A stretch of 64,000 nucleotides of DNA from CAMLIZ01 sp040758375 (GTDB lineage Bacteria > Pseudomonadota > Gammaproteobacteria > Burkholderiales > Burkholderiaceae_C), in the NCBI GenBank assembly GCA_040758375.1, contig JBFLWE010000017.1:9306-73305 (forward strand). The letters run 5' to 3'. Within the stretch, counting starts at the first letter, position 1; each line of letters starts with the position of its first letter. The notes under the pieces are model-generated. The model was not told the origin of the DNA and ran no database searches. It saw only the letters and a program-made list of their open reading frames with translations. Made by a program: the position numbers and the translations under genes. This document shows positions 6,984-15,902 of this stretch, in pieces.

Positions 6984-8930
6984 ATGCCCTTTCGCACCCC
7001 GGCCCACAAGGCCCTCGTGCCCTTTGCCCTGGCCGCCGCCCTGACCGGACTGGCAGCCCTGTCCACCAGCGCCGCACCGGCCCCGGGGCTGTCGAGTGCG
7101 GTGCCCGCCGCGCGCCAACAGGCCTACCCCGGCGTGATGACGCTGGAGGTCGACGCCACCGACTTCGAACGCCGCATCGTGCGGGTGAAGCAGACGCTAC
7201 CGGTGAAGCCGGGCGCGCTCACCCTGCTGTATCCGCGCTGGCTGCCCGGCACGCACGGGCCCTACGGCAACCCCAATGACGTGGCGGGCCTCAAGCTGCA
7301 GGCCGGCGAGCGCGTGCTGCCGTGGCGGCGCGACCCGGTGGACCCGCACGCCTTTGCCCTGCAGGTGCCCGCAGGCGCCGACACGCTGGCGATCGAGTTC
7401 CAGTTCCTCTCGGCCCCCAGCAAGGACGCCGGCCGCGTGGTCATCACTCCCCGCATGGCCAACCTGCAATGGATCGATCTGGTGCTCTACCCCGCCGGCT
7501 ATGCCACGCGCGGCATCGCGGTGCAGCCGCGCCTGAAGCTGCCGGCCGGCTGGCAGGCGGCCACCTCCTTGCGGGGGCAGGCGCAAGCCGACGGCTGGTG
7601 GCAGTACGAAAAGGTGCCGCTGGAAACGCTGGCCGACTCGCCGGTGTTCGCCGGCCGGCACTACCGCCGCGTCGCGCTGGAGGCCGAAGGCGCCGCGCGG
7701 CCGGTGACGCTGCACCTGGTGGCCGACACCGCGCAGCAGCTCGACGCCGACGAGTCCCAGTGGCAGGCCCACCGCGCGCTGGTGCGGCAGGCCGATCTGC
7801 TCTTTGGCGCACGTCACTTCGGCCACTACGAGTTTCTGCTCGCCCTGAGCGACACGCTGGGCGGCATCGGGCTGGAGCATCACGAGTCGAGCGAGAACGC
7901 GGTCAAGCCCCACTACTTCAAGGACTGGGACAAGGCGGTGCTCGACCGCGAGCTGCTGCCGCACGAATACGTGCATTCCTGGAACGGCAAGTTCCGCCGC
8001 CCGGCCGAGCTGTGGACGCCGGACTTCAACACCGTGCCCATGCGCAACAGCCTGCTGTGGATGTACGAAGGGCAGACGCAATACTGGGGCCGTGTGCTGG
8101 CGGCGCGCAGCGGCCTGGTGAGCGCCGAGCTGGCGCGCGACGGGCTGGCCCAGGTGGCGGCGTGGGCCGAGCACCGCAGCGGCCGCGCCTGGCGCAACCT
8201 GCAGGACACCACCACCGACCCGACACTGGGGCCCAACGGCCACCACAAGCACTGGCGCGACTGGCAGCGCAGCGTCGACTACTACGACGAGGCCACGCTG
8301 GTCTGGCTGGACGTGGACACGCTGATCCGCGAGCAAAGCAAGGGCCAGCGCTCGCTGGACGACTTCGCCAAGGCCTTCTTCGGCGTGCACGACGGCCGCG
8401 TGGAGCCCTTGACCTACACCTTCGACGACATCGTCAAGACGCTGGCCAGCGTGTGGCCGCACGATTGGGCCCGCTTCCTGCGCGAACGCCTCGATGGCCA
8501 CGAGCGCGCGCCGCTCGACGGCCTGGCGCGCAGCGGCTGGAAGCTGGTCTACACCGACAAGCAGAGCGACAACGCCAAGGCCGAGGACGAGGAAGACAAG
8601 GAGGTCGACTTCCACTACTCCATCGGCCTGACCATCGACACCGAGGAAGACGTGCTGAAGAACGTGCGCTGGAACAGCCCGGCTTTCCACGCCGGCCTGG
8701 CCCCCGGCGCCAAGCTGCTGGCCGTCAACGGCGTGGCCTACAAGCCCGAGCGCCTGGCCCAGGCCATCACCCTGGCCAAGACCGGCAGCGAGCCGGTCGA
8801 GCTGCTGGTACGCGACGGCGAGCATTTCCGCAGCGTGCGCATCGACTACCGCGGCGGCCTGCGCTACCCCAAGCTCGAGCGCATCGAGGGAGCGCCCGAC
8901 CGCCTGAGCGCGATCCTGGCCCCCCGATAG
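6984..8930 (+). CDS. M61 family metallopeptidase with PDZ domain
   Basis: 648 residues with a signal peptide (about 1-31). The peptidase domain carries the zinc motif HEYVH at 327-331 and the downstream glutamate in WMYEGQT (about 362), as in M61 glycyl aminopeptidases. A C-terminal PDZ domain (about 540-630) includes SPAFHAGLAPGAKLLAVNG. Expected to act in the periplasm on N-terminal Gly/Ala peptides. The ATG follows a perfect AGGAGG (6975-6980). An earlier in-frame extension has no RBS and would bury the signal peptide. Confidence 0.92.
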   Translation: MPFRTPAHKALVPFALAAALTGLAALSTSAAPAPGLSSAVPAARQQAYPGVMTLEVDATDFERRIVRVKQTLPVKPGALTLLYPRWLPGTHGPYGNPNDVAGLKLQAGERVLPWRRDPVDPHAFALQVPAGADTLAIEFQFLSAPSKDAGRVVITPRMANLQWIDLVLYPAGYATRGIAVQPRLKLPAGWQAATSLRGQAQADGWWQYEKVPLETLADSPVFAGRHYRRVALEAEGAARPVTLHLVADTAQQLDADESQWQAHRALVRQADLLFGARHFGHYEFLLALSDTLGGIGLEHHESSENAVKPHYFKDWDKAVLDRELLPHEYVHSWNGKFRRPAELWTPDFNTVPMRNSLLWMYEGQTQYWGRVLAARSGLVSAELARDGLAQVAAWAEHRSGRAWRNLQDTTTDPTLGPNGHHKHWRDWQRSVDYYDEATLVWLDVDTLIREQSKGQRSLDDFAKAFFGVHDGRVEPLTYTFDDIVKTLASVWPHDWARFLRERLDGHERAPLDGLARSGWKLVYTDKQSDNAKAEDEEDKEVDFHYSIGLTIDTEEDVLKNVRWNSPAFHAGLAPGAKLLAVNGVAYKPERLAQAITLAKTGSEPVELLVRDGEHFRSVRIDYRGGLRYPKLERIEGAPDRLSAILAPR

Positions 8931-8978
8931 ACCATGAAGCCCCTCCCAAGAAGCCACCCGCCCCAAGGAGCGGGAGTC

Positions 8979-9198
8979 CCCCTGGGACAGGCCGCGCAGC
9001 GGCCAGGGGATGCGCAAGCGCACCCCACGGGGCGACATGCAGCCCCACCCCACCCCGCCCCCGAGGGGCGGGCGCCCCCCTGGGACAGGCCGCGCAGCGG
9101 CCAGGGGCAGCATCACTTAGCGCCCAATCCGCGATCCGGGTTTCCCGGTCGCGGATTGCAGCCCACTCGGGGGGCGGCCGCAAGGCGGCCGGGGGCTC
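8979..9198. repeat. Intergenic repeat cluster with direct repeats and hairpins
   Basis: Two identical 31-nt units, 8979-9009 and 9077-9107, share CCTGGGACAGGCCGCG followed by CAGCGGCCAGGGG and each contain a GGCCGC/GCGGCC stem. They are followed by a long hairpin at 9125-9158 (10-bp stem CAATCCGCGA/TCGCGGATTG plus inner CCGGG-TTT-CCCGG) and a GC-rich hairpin at about 9174-9190. The cluster fills the gap between the convergent M61 and lipoprotein genes. Such repeats occur between genes in many Burkholderiales. There is no T-run, so it is not a classical terminator. Confidence 0.75.
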
Positions 9199-9201
9199 AC
9201 A

Positions 9202-9663
9202 TCACATCCTGTACAGCTGCCCGTCCTGCCAGCGCACGCGCTCGCCCACCCGCAAGCCGTTGAGCTCGCGGAAGTCATAGGCGCTGGTGGTGCCGTCGTC
9301 GAACTGCACCTCCACGCGGTAGACCTGCGAGCCGGTCGCGCGGCGCTTTTCGATCTCGTGGCCCACCACGCCGCCGGCCACGGCCCCGCCCACGGTGGCC
9401 GCGGTGTTGCCGCTGCCGCTGCCCACCTGGTTGCCCAAGGCGCCGCCGACCACGGCGCCCAGCACGGCGCCCACGCCCGAGGCGTTGCCGGGCCGGTCCA
9501 CCACATTGATCGCACGCACGTGGCCGTAACGGGCCACTTCGGTGGAGGACGGCGATTGCGTCACCGGCGCGACGGGACGCGCACCGGGATCCTGCGGGCT
9601 CGAGCAACCCACCGACAAGGCGAGCGCGGACGCTGCGGCCGTCAACGTGAGGAGATGCTTCAT
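9202..9663 (-). CDS. Glycine-zipper outer-membrane lipoprotein (SlyB/OsmB-like)
   Basis: 153 residues. A lipoprotein signal ends in LALSVGC, so the Cys at residue 20 is probably lipidated. The central part is a glycine-zipper 2TM segment (GVGAVLGAVVGGALGN, then AATVGGAVAGGVVG) as in the SlyB/Rickettsia 17-kDa antigen family. The C-terminal third resembles a small beta domain (YRVEVQFDDGTTSAYDF). An outer-membrane location and envelope-integrity role are inferred from the family. ATG 9663 is 8 nt after AGGAG; the ATG three codons earlier is too close to it. Confidence 0.85.
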   Translation of the reverse strand: MKHLLTLTAAASALALSVGCSSPQDPGARPVAPVTQSPSSTEVARYGHVRAINVVDRPGNASGVGAVLGAVVGGALGNQVGSGSGNTAATVGGAVAGGVVGHEIEKRRATGSQVYRVEVQFDDGTTSAYDFRELNGLRVGERVRWQDGQLYRM

Positions 9664-9864
9664 GTCATTCACTCCTTGTAGTCCAAACCTCTGCAACACC
9701 GCCCCCAGGCCTGTGCCCACCGGCAGCGGCGTGCGCCCATGCTCGGGCGGGCGGCGCGACGCCGCAGCCCCCGGCGCACGCTTGCTGGCGTCGGCCGGCG
9801 GCGCGATCGGCTGTGGGCCAGCCCCTACATGCTGCAAGGCAGGGCTGCGCGTCAGAATAGGTGC

Positions 9865-11409
9865 ATGAGCACCGAGCCCCACGCCATCAGCACCCAGTCG
9901 TTCACCGACGCCGACGCGGCACTGGCGCATGCCAGGCACATCTATGAAAGCGGCGTGGCCCACCTGCGGCAAGCGCTGCACGACTTCGTGGCCGGCGCCG
10001 ACTTCGCGCAGCGCGTGCGCGCGTGCTACCCGTTCGTGCGCATCGAGACCCACACGGTGGCACGCGCCGACTCGCGGCTGTCGTACGGCTTCGTCGCCGG
10101 CCCCGGCACCTACGAGACCACGCTGACGCGCCCCGACTTGTTCGAAAACTACTACCGCGAGCAACTGCGCCTGCTGTTGCAGAACCACGGCGTGGCGCTG
10201 GAAGTGGGCGTGTCGAGCCAGCCGATCCCGGTGCACTTTTCGTTCGCGGAGCACGACCACATCGAAGGCTCGCTCACGCTGCAGCGGCGGCTTCTGCTGC
10301 GCGACCTGTTCGACCTGCCAGACCTGGCGGCCATGGACGACGGCATCGCCAACGGCACCTACGAGCCCGCCTTCGGCGAGCCGATGCCGCTGGCGCTGTT
10401 CACGGCGCCGCGGGTCGATTACTCGCTGCACCGGCTGCGCCACTACACCGGCACCGCGCCCGAGCACTTCCAGAACTTCGTGCTGTTCACCAACTACCAG
10501 TTCTACATCGACGAGTTCGTGCGCCTGGGCCATGAGCTGATGGGCAAGCCCGCGCAGCCCGACCTGCTCGCCGGCGAGCCGCAGCATGCGCACCCCGGCG
10601 TGGACGAGGGCTACGTCGCGTTCGTGGAGCCGGGCAACATGGTCACGCGCCGCGCGGGCTTGGCCATCGAGCCGGAAGATGAATTCGGCGCGCTGCCGCC
10701 GCGCATGCCGCAGATGCCGGCCTACCACCTGATCCGCCGCGACGGCTCGGGCATCACGATGGTCAACATCGGCGTGGGCCCGGCCAACGCCAAGACCATC
10801 ACCGACCACATCGCGGTGCTGCGGCCGCACGCCTGGATCATGCTGGGCCACTGCGCCGGCCTGCGTACCACGCAGCAACTGGGCGACTATGTGCTGGCCC
10901 ACGGCTACGTGCGCGAAGACCACGTGCTCGACGAAGACCTGCCACTGTGGGTGCCGATCCCGCCGCTGGCCGAGGTGCAGCTGGCGCTGGAGCAGGCCGT
11001 GGCCGACATCACGCAGTTGAAAGGCTACGAGCTCAAGCGCGTGATGCGCACCGGCACCGTGGCCTCGACCGACAACCGCAACTGGGAGCTGCTGCCCTCG
11101 CGCGGCATGGCCACCTCGCCGGAGCGCCGCTTCAGCCAGAGCCGCGCGATCGCGCTCGACATGGAAAGCGCCACCATCGCCGCCAACGGCTTCCGCTTCC
11201 GCGTGCCCTACGGCACCTTGCTGTGCGTGAGCGACAAGCCGCTGCACGGCGAGATCAAGCTGCCCGGCATGGCCAACCAGTTCTACCGCGACCGGGTGGA
11301 CCAGCACCTGCGCATCGGCTTGCGGGCGGTGGACCTGCTCAGGCAGCAACGGCAGGACCAGCTGCACAGCCGCAAGCTGAGGAGCTTTGCGGAGGTGGCG
11401 TTCCAGTAG
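9865..11409 (+). CDS. amn: AMP nucleosidase
   Basis: 514 residues, close to the usual proteobacterial length (about 485-500). Hydrolyses AMP to adenine and ribose 5-phosphate. The N-terminal Amn-specific alpha/beta domain covers about 1-190. The C-terminal nucleoside-phosphorylase-like domain includes ITMVNIGVGPANAKTITDHI, IMLGHCAGLR and the late ALDMESATIAANGFRFRVPYGTLL segment whose Met-Glu contacts ribose in this fold. Start at ATG 9865, just before the conserved N-terminus; no strong RBS. Stands alone on the plus strand, 201 nt from the divergent lipoprotein. Confidence 0.93.
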   Translation: MSTEPHAISTQSFTDADAALAHARHIYESGVAHLRQALHDFVAGADFAQRVRACYPFVRIETHTVARADSRLSYGFVAGPGTYETTLTRPDLFENYYREQLRLLLQNHGVALEVGVSSQPIPVHFSFAEHDHIEGSLTLQRRLLLRDLFDLPDLAAMDDGIANGTYEPAFGEPMPLALFTAPRVDYSLHRLRHYTGTAPEHFQNFVLFTNYQFYIDEFVRLGHELMGKPAQPDLLAGEPQHAHPGVDEGYVAFVEPGNMVTRRAGLAIEPEDEFGALPPRMPQMPAYHLIRRDGSGITMVNIGVGPANAKTITDHIAVLRPHAWIMLGHCAGLRTTQQLGDYVLAHGYVREDHVLDEDLPLWVPIPPLAEVQLALEQAVADITQLKGYELKRVMRTGTVASTDNRNWELLPSRGMATSPERRFSQSRAIALDMESATIAANGFRFRVPYGTLLCVSDKPLHGEIKLPGMANQFYRDRVDQHLRIGLRAVDLLRQQRQDQLHSRKLRSFAEVAFQ

Positions 11410-11530
11410 GGTCACAGGCGCCCATCTGCGTCGATTGCCGTCACACGCACACAGGGCCTGGCGAGGCTGGTTCGCAGACTCGTCTCGTTCGCACAGTGCA
11501 CGGCACAGGCCTTGCCGCACCTTGCAGGCC

Positions 11531-13987
11531 ATGGCCGAAAAGCCCCTCGTCCTCATCACCGGCGCCGCCGGCGACATCGGTTCCTCGCTCAGCCGGGCGC
11601 TCGCGCACGGCTACCGCGTGGTCGGCCTCGACCAGCCCGGCAAGCAGGCCGCGATACCGCTGCTGCCGGTCGACCTGAGCGATGGGGAATCGGTGGAGCA
11701 GGCGCTGCAGCAGCTGCGCGAGCGCTTCGGCGCACGCATCGCGAGCGTGATCCACCTCGCCGCCTACTTCGACTTCACCGGTGATGAGCACCCGCTGTAC
11801 GAGCAGGTGAACGTCGAAGGCACGCGCACGCTGCTGCGTGCACTGCAGGCGCTGGAGGTGGAACAGTTCGTCTATGCCGGCACGATGCTGGTGCACGAGC
11901 CCTGCAAGCCCGGCGAGCGCATCGACGAGCGCCAGCCGCTCGCGCCGAAATGGGCCTACCCGAAGTCCAAGGCCGCCGCGGAAAAAGTCATCGCCGAAGA
12001 GCACGGCCGCATCCCCTACCTGCTGCTGCACCTGGCCGGCGTGTACGACGAGCGCCGCTGCGTGCCCACGCTGGCACAGCAGATCGCACGCATCTACGAG
12101 CGCGACTTCACCAGCCACCTCTACTCGGGCGACCCCGGGGCCGGCCAGTCGATGCTGCACAAGGAGGACATGGCCGATGCGTTCCGGCGCGCGGTGGACC
12201 GCCGGGCCGAGCTGCCGCCGGCCGAAACCCTCCTGATCGGCGAGCCCGAGGCGGTGGGTTACGGCGACTTGCAAGATCTGATCGGCCGGCTCGTGCACGG
12301 CGACGACGCCTGGACCACGCTGCGACTGCCCAAGCCGGCGGCAAAGCTCGGCGCCGCGCTGCAGGAAAAGCTGGAGCCGTTCGTGCCCGATGCCATCGAC
12401 CAGGGCAAGAAGCCGTTCATCCGGCCTTTCATGGTGGAGATGGCCGACGACCACTACGCGCTCGACGTTGCCAAGGCGCGCCGCCTGCTCGGCTGGGAGC
12501 CGCGGCACCACCTTGCCGACGCGCTGCCGCGGCTGGTGCAGGCGCTCAAGGACGACCCTCTTGCCTGGTACCGCGCCAACGGGGTGATGCCGCCGCCGTG
12601 GATGGCCGGTACCGAACACCGCGGCGATGCCGAGGCGCTGCGCCGCCGGCACGAGGCGCTGGTGCGCGGTCAGCATGCGCGCTACCTGTGGGCGCCCTTT
12701 TTCAACCTGGTGCTGGGCACATGGCTGCTGAGCGCACCGCCGCTGCTGGGCCTGCAGTCGGGCCTGCTCGCGTGGAGCGACCTGCTCTCGGGCGCGGCGC
12801 TGCTGGTGTTCGCGGCGCTGGCCTTGTCATGGCGCTTCCCATGGGCACGCTGGGCCTGCGCGGCGATCGGCCTGTGGGTGATGAGCGCGCCACTGGTATT
12901 CTGGGCGCCCACGGCCGCCGGCTACCTGAACGACACGCTGGTGGGCGCGCTGGTGATCGGCTTCGCGATCGGGCTGCCACCCGAGCCCGGCGTGTCGCCG
13001 CGGGGGGCAACGTCCGGCCCGGACACGCCGCCCGGCTGGAGCTTCAATCCCTCGGCCTGGACGCAGCGGCTGCCCATCATCGCGCTGGCGCTGGTGGGCC
13101 TGCACGTCTCGCGCTACCTCACCGCCTACCAGCTGGGCCACATCGGCGAGGTGTGGGAGCCGTTCTTCGCGGGCGGCCCCGATCCGAAGAACGGCACAGA
13201 GGAAATCATCACCTCCAGCGTCTCCGAAGCCTGGCCTGTGCCCGATGCCGGCGTGGGCGCACTGACCTACCTGCTGGAGATCCTGACCGGCGTGATCGGC
13301 TCGCGGCGGCGCTGGCGCACCATGCCTTGGCTGGTGCTGCTGTTCGGGCTGATGATCGTGCCGCTGGGCGTGGTGTCGGTCTTCTTCATCATCATCCAGC
13401 CGATCTGGATCGGCACCTGGTGCACCCTGTGCCTGGTGGCGGCGGCCGCGATGCTGGTGCAGATCCCCTACTCGATCGACGAGATCCTGGCCACCTGCCA
13501 GTTCCTGCGGCGCCGCCGCAGGGCCGGCGCGAGCCTGCTGGCCGTGCTGCTGTGGGGCGACACCGACGAAGGGCCGCGAGAACAGGCATCGCGCGAATTC
13601 CAGCGCTCGCCGAGGCAGGTGGTCACCGACGTCTGGACCGGCGGCGTGGCCCTGACCTGGAACCTCGCGCTCACGCTGGCCGTCGGCGTGGCCCTGATGA
13701 GCTCGCGGCTGTGGCTGGGCACCGACGGCACGCTGGCCCACGCCCACCACCTGGTGGGTTCGCTCGCGCTCACGGTGGTGGCGATCGCTTGCGCAGAACC
13801 CGCACGCACGGCACGGCTGCTCAACGTGCTGCTCGGCCTGGCGCTGTTGGTCGTACTCCTGGTGGTGGACGCTTCGGCGGCGGCCCGCTGGGCCTCGGTG
13901 ATCGCCGCGGCCGCGCTGCTGGGGCTTGCCCTGCCGCGCGGGCCGGTGCGCGAACGCTATGGGGGCTGGAGCCGCTGGATCCTGTGA
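11531..13987 (+). CDS. Three-part fusion: NAD-epimerase + SPW repeat + VKOR domain
   Basis: 818 residues. Residues 1 to about 340 are an extended SDR/epimerase: TGAAGDIG nucleotide-binding motif at about 10-17 and the active-site pair YPK in KWAYPKSKAA. Residues about 400-490 form four hydrophobic helices of the SPW-repeat type (LVLGTWLLSAPPLL, IGLWVMSAPLVFW). Residues about 515-655 are a vitamin K epoxide reductase-like membrane domain with the redox pair WCTLC (C631 and C634). A final membrane region follows. The fusion joins sugar-nucleotide-type chemistry to a quinone-linked thiol oxidase; the biological role is unknown. Start at ATG 11531. Confidence 0.85.
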   Translation: MAEKPLVLITGAAGDIGSSLSRALAHGYRVVGLDQPGKQAAIPLLPVDLSDGESVEQALQQLRERFGARIASVIHLAAYFDFTGDEHPLYEQVNVEGTRTLLRALQALEVEQFVYAGTMLVHEPCKPGERIDERQPLAPKWAYPKSKAAAEKVIAEEHGRIPYLLLHLAGVYDERRCVPTLAQQIARIYERDFTSHLYSGDPGAGQSMLHKEDMADAFRRAVDRRAELPPAETLLIGEPEAVGYGDLQDLIGRLVHGDDAWTTLRLPKPAAKLGAALQEKLEPFVPDAIDQGKKPFIRPFMVEMADDHYALDVAKARRLLGWEPRHHLADALPRLVQALKDDPLAWYRANGVMPPPWMAGTEHRGDAEALRRRHEALVRGQHARYLWAPFFNLVLGTWLLSAPPLLGLQSGLLAWSDLLSGAALLVFAALALSWRFPWARWACAAIGLWVMSAPLVFWAPTAAGYLNDTLVGALVIGFAIGLPPEPGVSPRGATSGPDTPPGWSFNPSAWTQRLPIIALALVGLHVSRYLTAYQLGHIGEVWEPFFAGGPDPKNGTEEIITSSVSEAWPVPDAGVGALTYLLEILTGVIGSRRRWRTMPWLVLLFGLMIVPLGVVSVFFIIIQPIWIGTWCTLCLVAAAAMLVQIPYSIDEILATCQFLRRRRRAGASLLAVLLWGDTDEGPREQASREFQRSPRQVVTDVWTGGVALTWNLALTLAVGVALMSSRLWLGTDGTLAHAHHLVGSLALTVVAIACAEPARTARLLNVLLGLALLVVLLVVDASAAARWASVIAAAALLGLALPRGPVRERYGGWSRWIL

Positions 13988-14016
13988 GGTGCCCATGGAT
14001 GTCGGCTCGCCATTCT

Positions 14017-15807
14017 TCAGCGCCGACCTTTCGTCAACCCGTCCCACACCTCGCGCAGGCTCGCCACCACGACCTGCCGCGCCTGCGGGTCGCCCTGCAG
14101 CAGAGCCTTCAGGTAGCGGCGTGCCTGCTGTGCGTTCACATGCGGCGGCAGCGGCGGCACGTTGGGGTCGGCCACCATCTGCAGCAGCGTCGGGCGGTCG
14201 GCCTGGAAGGCCTGATCCCAGGCGCCGGCCACCTGTTCCGGCCGGTCCACGCGCAGCGCGTGCAGGCCGAGCAGTTTCGCGAACTCGGCATACGGGAAGG
14301 CCGGCAGCACTTGCGAGTCCTCGAACTTCGGCGCGCCAGCCGAGACGCGCTGCTCCCAGGTGACCATGTTGAGGTCGCCGTTGTCCAGCACCATCACCAC
14401 CAGCCGCGGGTCGCGCCATTCGCGCCAGCGGTGCGCGACCGTGATCAGGCCGTTCAGGCCGATCATCTGCATCGCGCCGTCGCCCAGCAGCGCCACCACC
14501 GGGCGGCCGGGATGGGCCATCTTGGCCGCAATCGCATAGGGCACGGCCGGCGCCATCGTCGCCAGCCCGCCGGACAGCGAGCCCATCATCCCGCGCCGCG
14601 CCTTCAAGTCGCGCGCGTACCACGCCGCCGAAGTGCCCGAGTCGCAGGTGAGGATGCAGTCGTCGGGCAACCGCGGCGACAGCTCCCAGAACACCCGCTG
14701 CGGGTTGATCGGGTTCGCGTCGTTCATCGCACGTGCCTGCAGCACCCGCCACCAGTCGCGCACGCCGGATTCGAGCTTGTCGCGCCAACGGCGGTCTTCC
14801 TTGCGCTTCAGGTGCGGCAGCAGCGCCTGCAAGGTGTGCTTGCTGTCGCCGACGAGGTTGACCTCCATCGGGTAGCGCAGCGAAAGCTTGCGGCCGTCCA
14901 CGTCGATCTGCACCCCGCGCGCCTGGCCCTCCGGCGGCAGGAACTCCGAATATGGAAAGCTCGAGCCCACCATCAGCAGCGTGTCGCACTCGCTCATCAG
15001 TTGCCAACTCGGCTGGGTGCCGAGCAGGCCGATCGCGCCAGTGACGAACGGCAGGTCATCGGGCACCGCGAACTTTCCCAGCAGCGCCTTCGCGATGCCG
15101 GCACCCAGCGTCTGCGCCACCGCGATCAGCTCGTCGGTGGCGTGCAGGGCGCCGGCGCCGGCCAAGATGGCCACGCGCTCGCCGTCGTTCAACACCTGCG
15201 CCGCCGCGCGCAGGTCGGCCTCGGCCGGCACTGCATGTTTGCCCGTCAGGCCGATGCCGGAGTGCACGCTTGCGTGCTCGCGCGGCGGCGTCTGCACCGC
15301 CTCCAACTCCTGCAGATCGTGCGGCACGATCAGGCAGGTGACGGCACGCCGGTCGCACGCGATACGCATCGCCCGGTCCACCAGATGGCGCACCTGCGCG
15401 GGCACCATCGCGGTCTGTACGTATTCGTGCGCCACGTCCTTGAACAGGCTCGACAGATCCACCTCCTGCTGGTAGTCACCGCCCATCGCCGAGCGCGCGG
15501 CCTGGCCCACGACTGCCAGCACCGGCATGTGGTCGGCCCTGGCGTCGTACAGGCCATTGAGCAAGTGGATCGCACCGGGGCCGGAGGTGGCCATGCACAC
15601 GCCCACCTCGCCGGTGAACTTGGCGTGCGCGCAGGCCATGAACGCGGCCAGCTCCTCGTGGCGCACCTGTACGAACTGCATGCGTTCGTCCATGCGACCG
15701 AACGCCGCCATCAGGCCGTTGATGCCATCGCCGGGGTAGCCGAAGACGCGGCGTACACCCCACTGATGGAGCCGGTCGAGGATCTGGTCGTTCACAGTGG
15801 TCTTCAT
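14017..15807 (-). CDS. TPP-dependent pyruvate oxidase-like enzyme (PoxB/YdaP type)
   Basis: 596 residues with the three-domain layout of acetolactate synthase/pyruvate oxidase enzymes. The N-terminal PYR domain has the catalytic Glu in QVRHEELAAFMA, followed by ATSGPGAIHLLNGLYDA. The C-terminal PP domain has the TPP-Mg motif GDGAMQM...LDNGDLN. Likely oxidises or decarboxylates pyruvate, feeding electrons to quinone in the PoxB branch; acetolactate-type activity cannot be excluded. The start has GGAGACAGC in front. Divergent from the GH15 gene, 95 nt apart. Confidence 0.82.
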   Translation of the reverse strand: MKTTVNDQILDRLHQWGVRRVFGYPGDGINGLMAAFGRMDERMQFVQVRHEELAAFMACAHAKFTGEVGVCMATSGPGAIHLLNGLYDARADHMPVLAVVGQAARSAMGGDYQQEVDLSSLFKDVAHEYVQTAMVPAQVRHLVDRAMRIACDRRAVTCLIVPHDLQELEAVQTPPREHASVHSGIGLTGKHAVPAEADLRAAAQVLNDGERVAILAGAGALHATDELIAVAQTLGAGIAKALLGKFAVPDDLPFVTGAIGLLGTQPSWQLMSECDTLLMVGSSFPYSEFLPPEGQARGVQIDVDGRKLSLRYPMEVNLVGDSKHTLQALLPHLKRKEDRRWRDKLESGVRDWWRVLQARAMNDANPINPQRVFWELSPRLPDDCILTCDSGTSAAWYARDLKARRGMMGSLSGGLATMAPAVPYAIAAKMAHPGRPVVALLGDGAMQMIGLNGLITVAHRWREWRDPRLVVMVLDNGDLNMVTWEQRVSAGAPKFEDSQVLPAFPYAEFAKLLGLHALRVDRPEQVAGAWDQAFQADRPTLLQMVADPNVPPLPPHVNAQQARRYLKALLQGDPQARQVVVASLREVWDGLTKGRR

Positions 15808-15902
15808 TGCTGTCTCCTGTGCGCCATATTGCGCCGGCAAGCGGTGTTCCGCGCCCCATGCCGCGCACGGCGCGCGCGCCGTTTGCCTGCGAGGCCCATA
15901 TC

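Noticed and set aside
8979..9198. CRISPR array
   Set aside because: Only two direct repeats, separated by 67 nt of GC-rich hairpin-forming sequence, and no cas genes.
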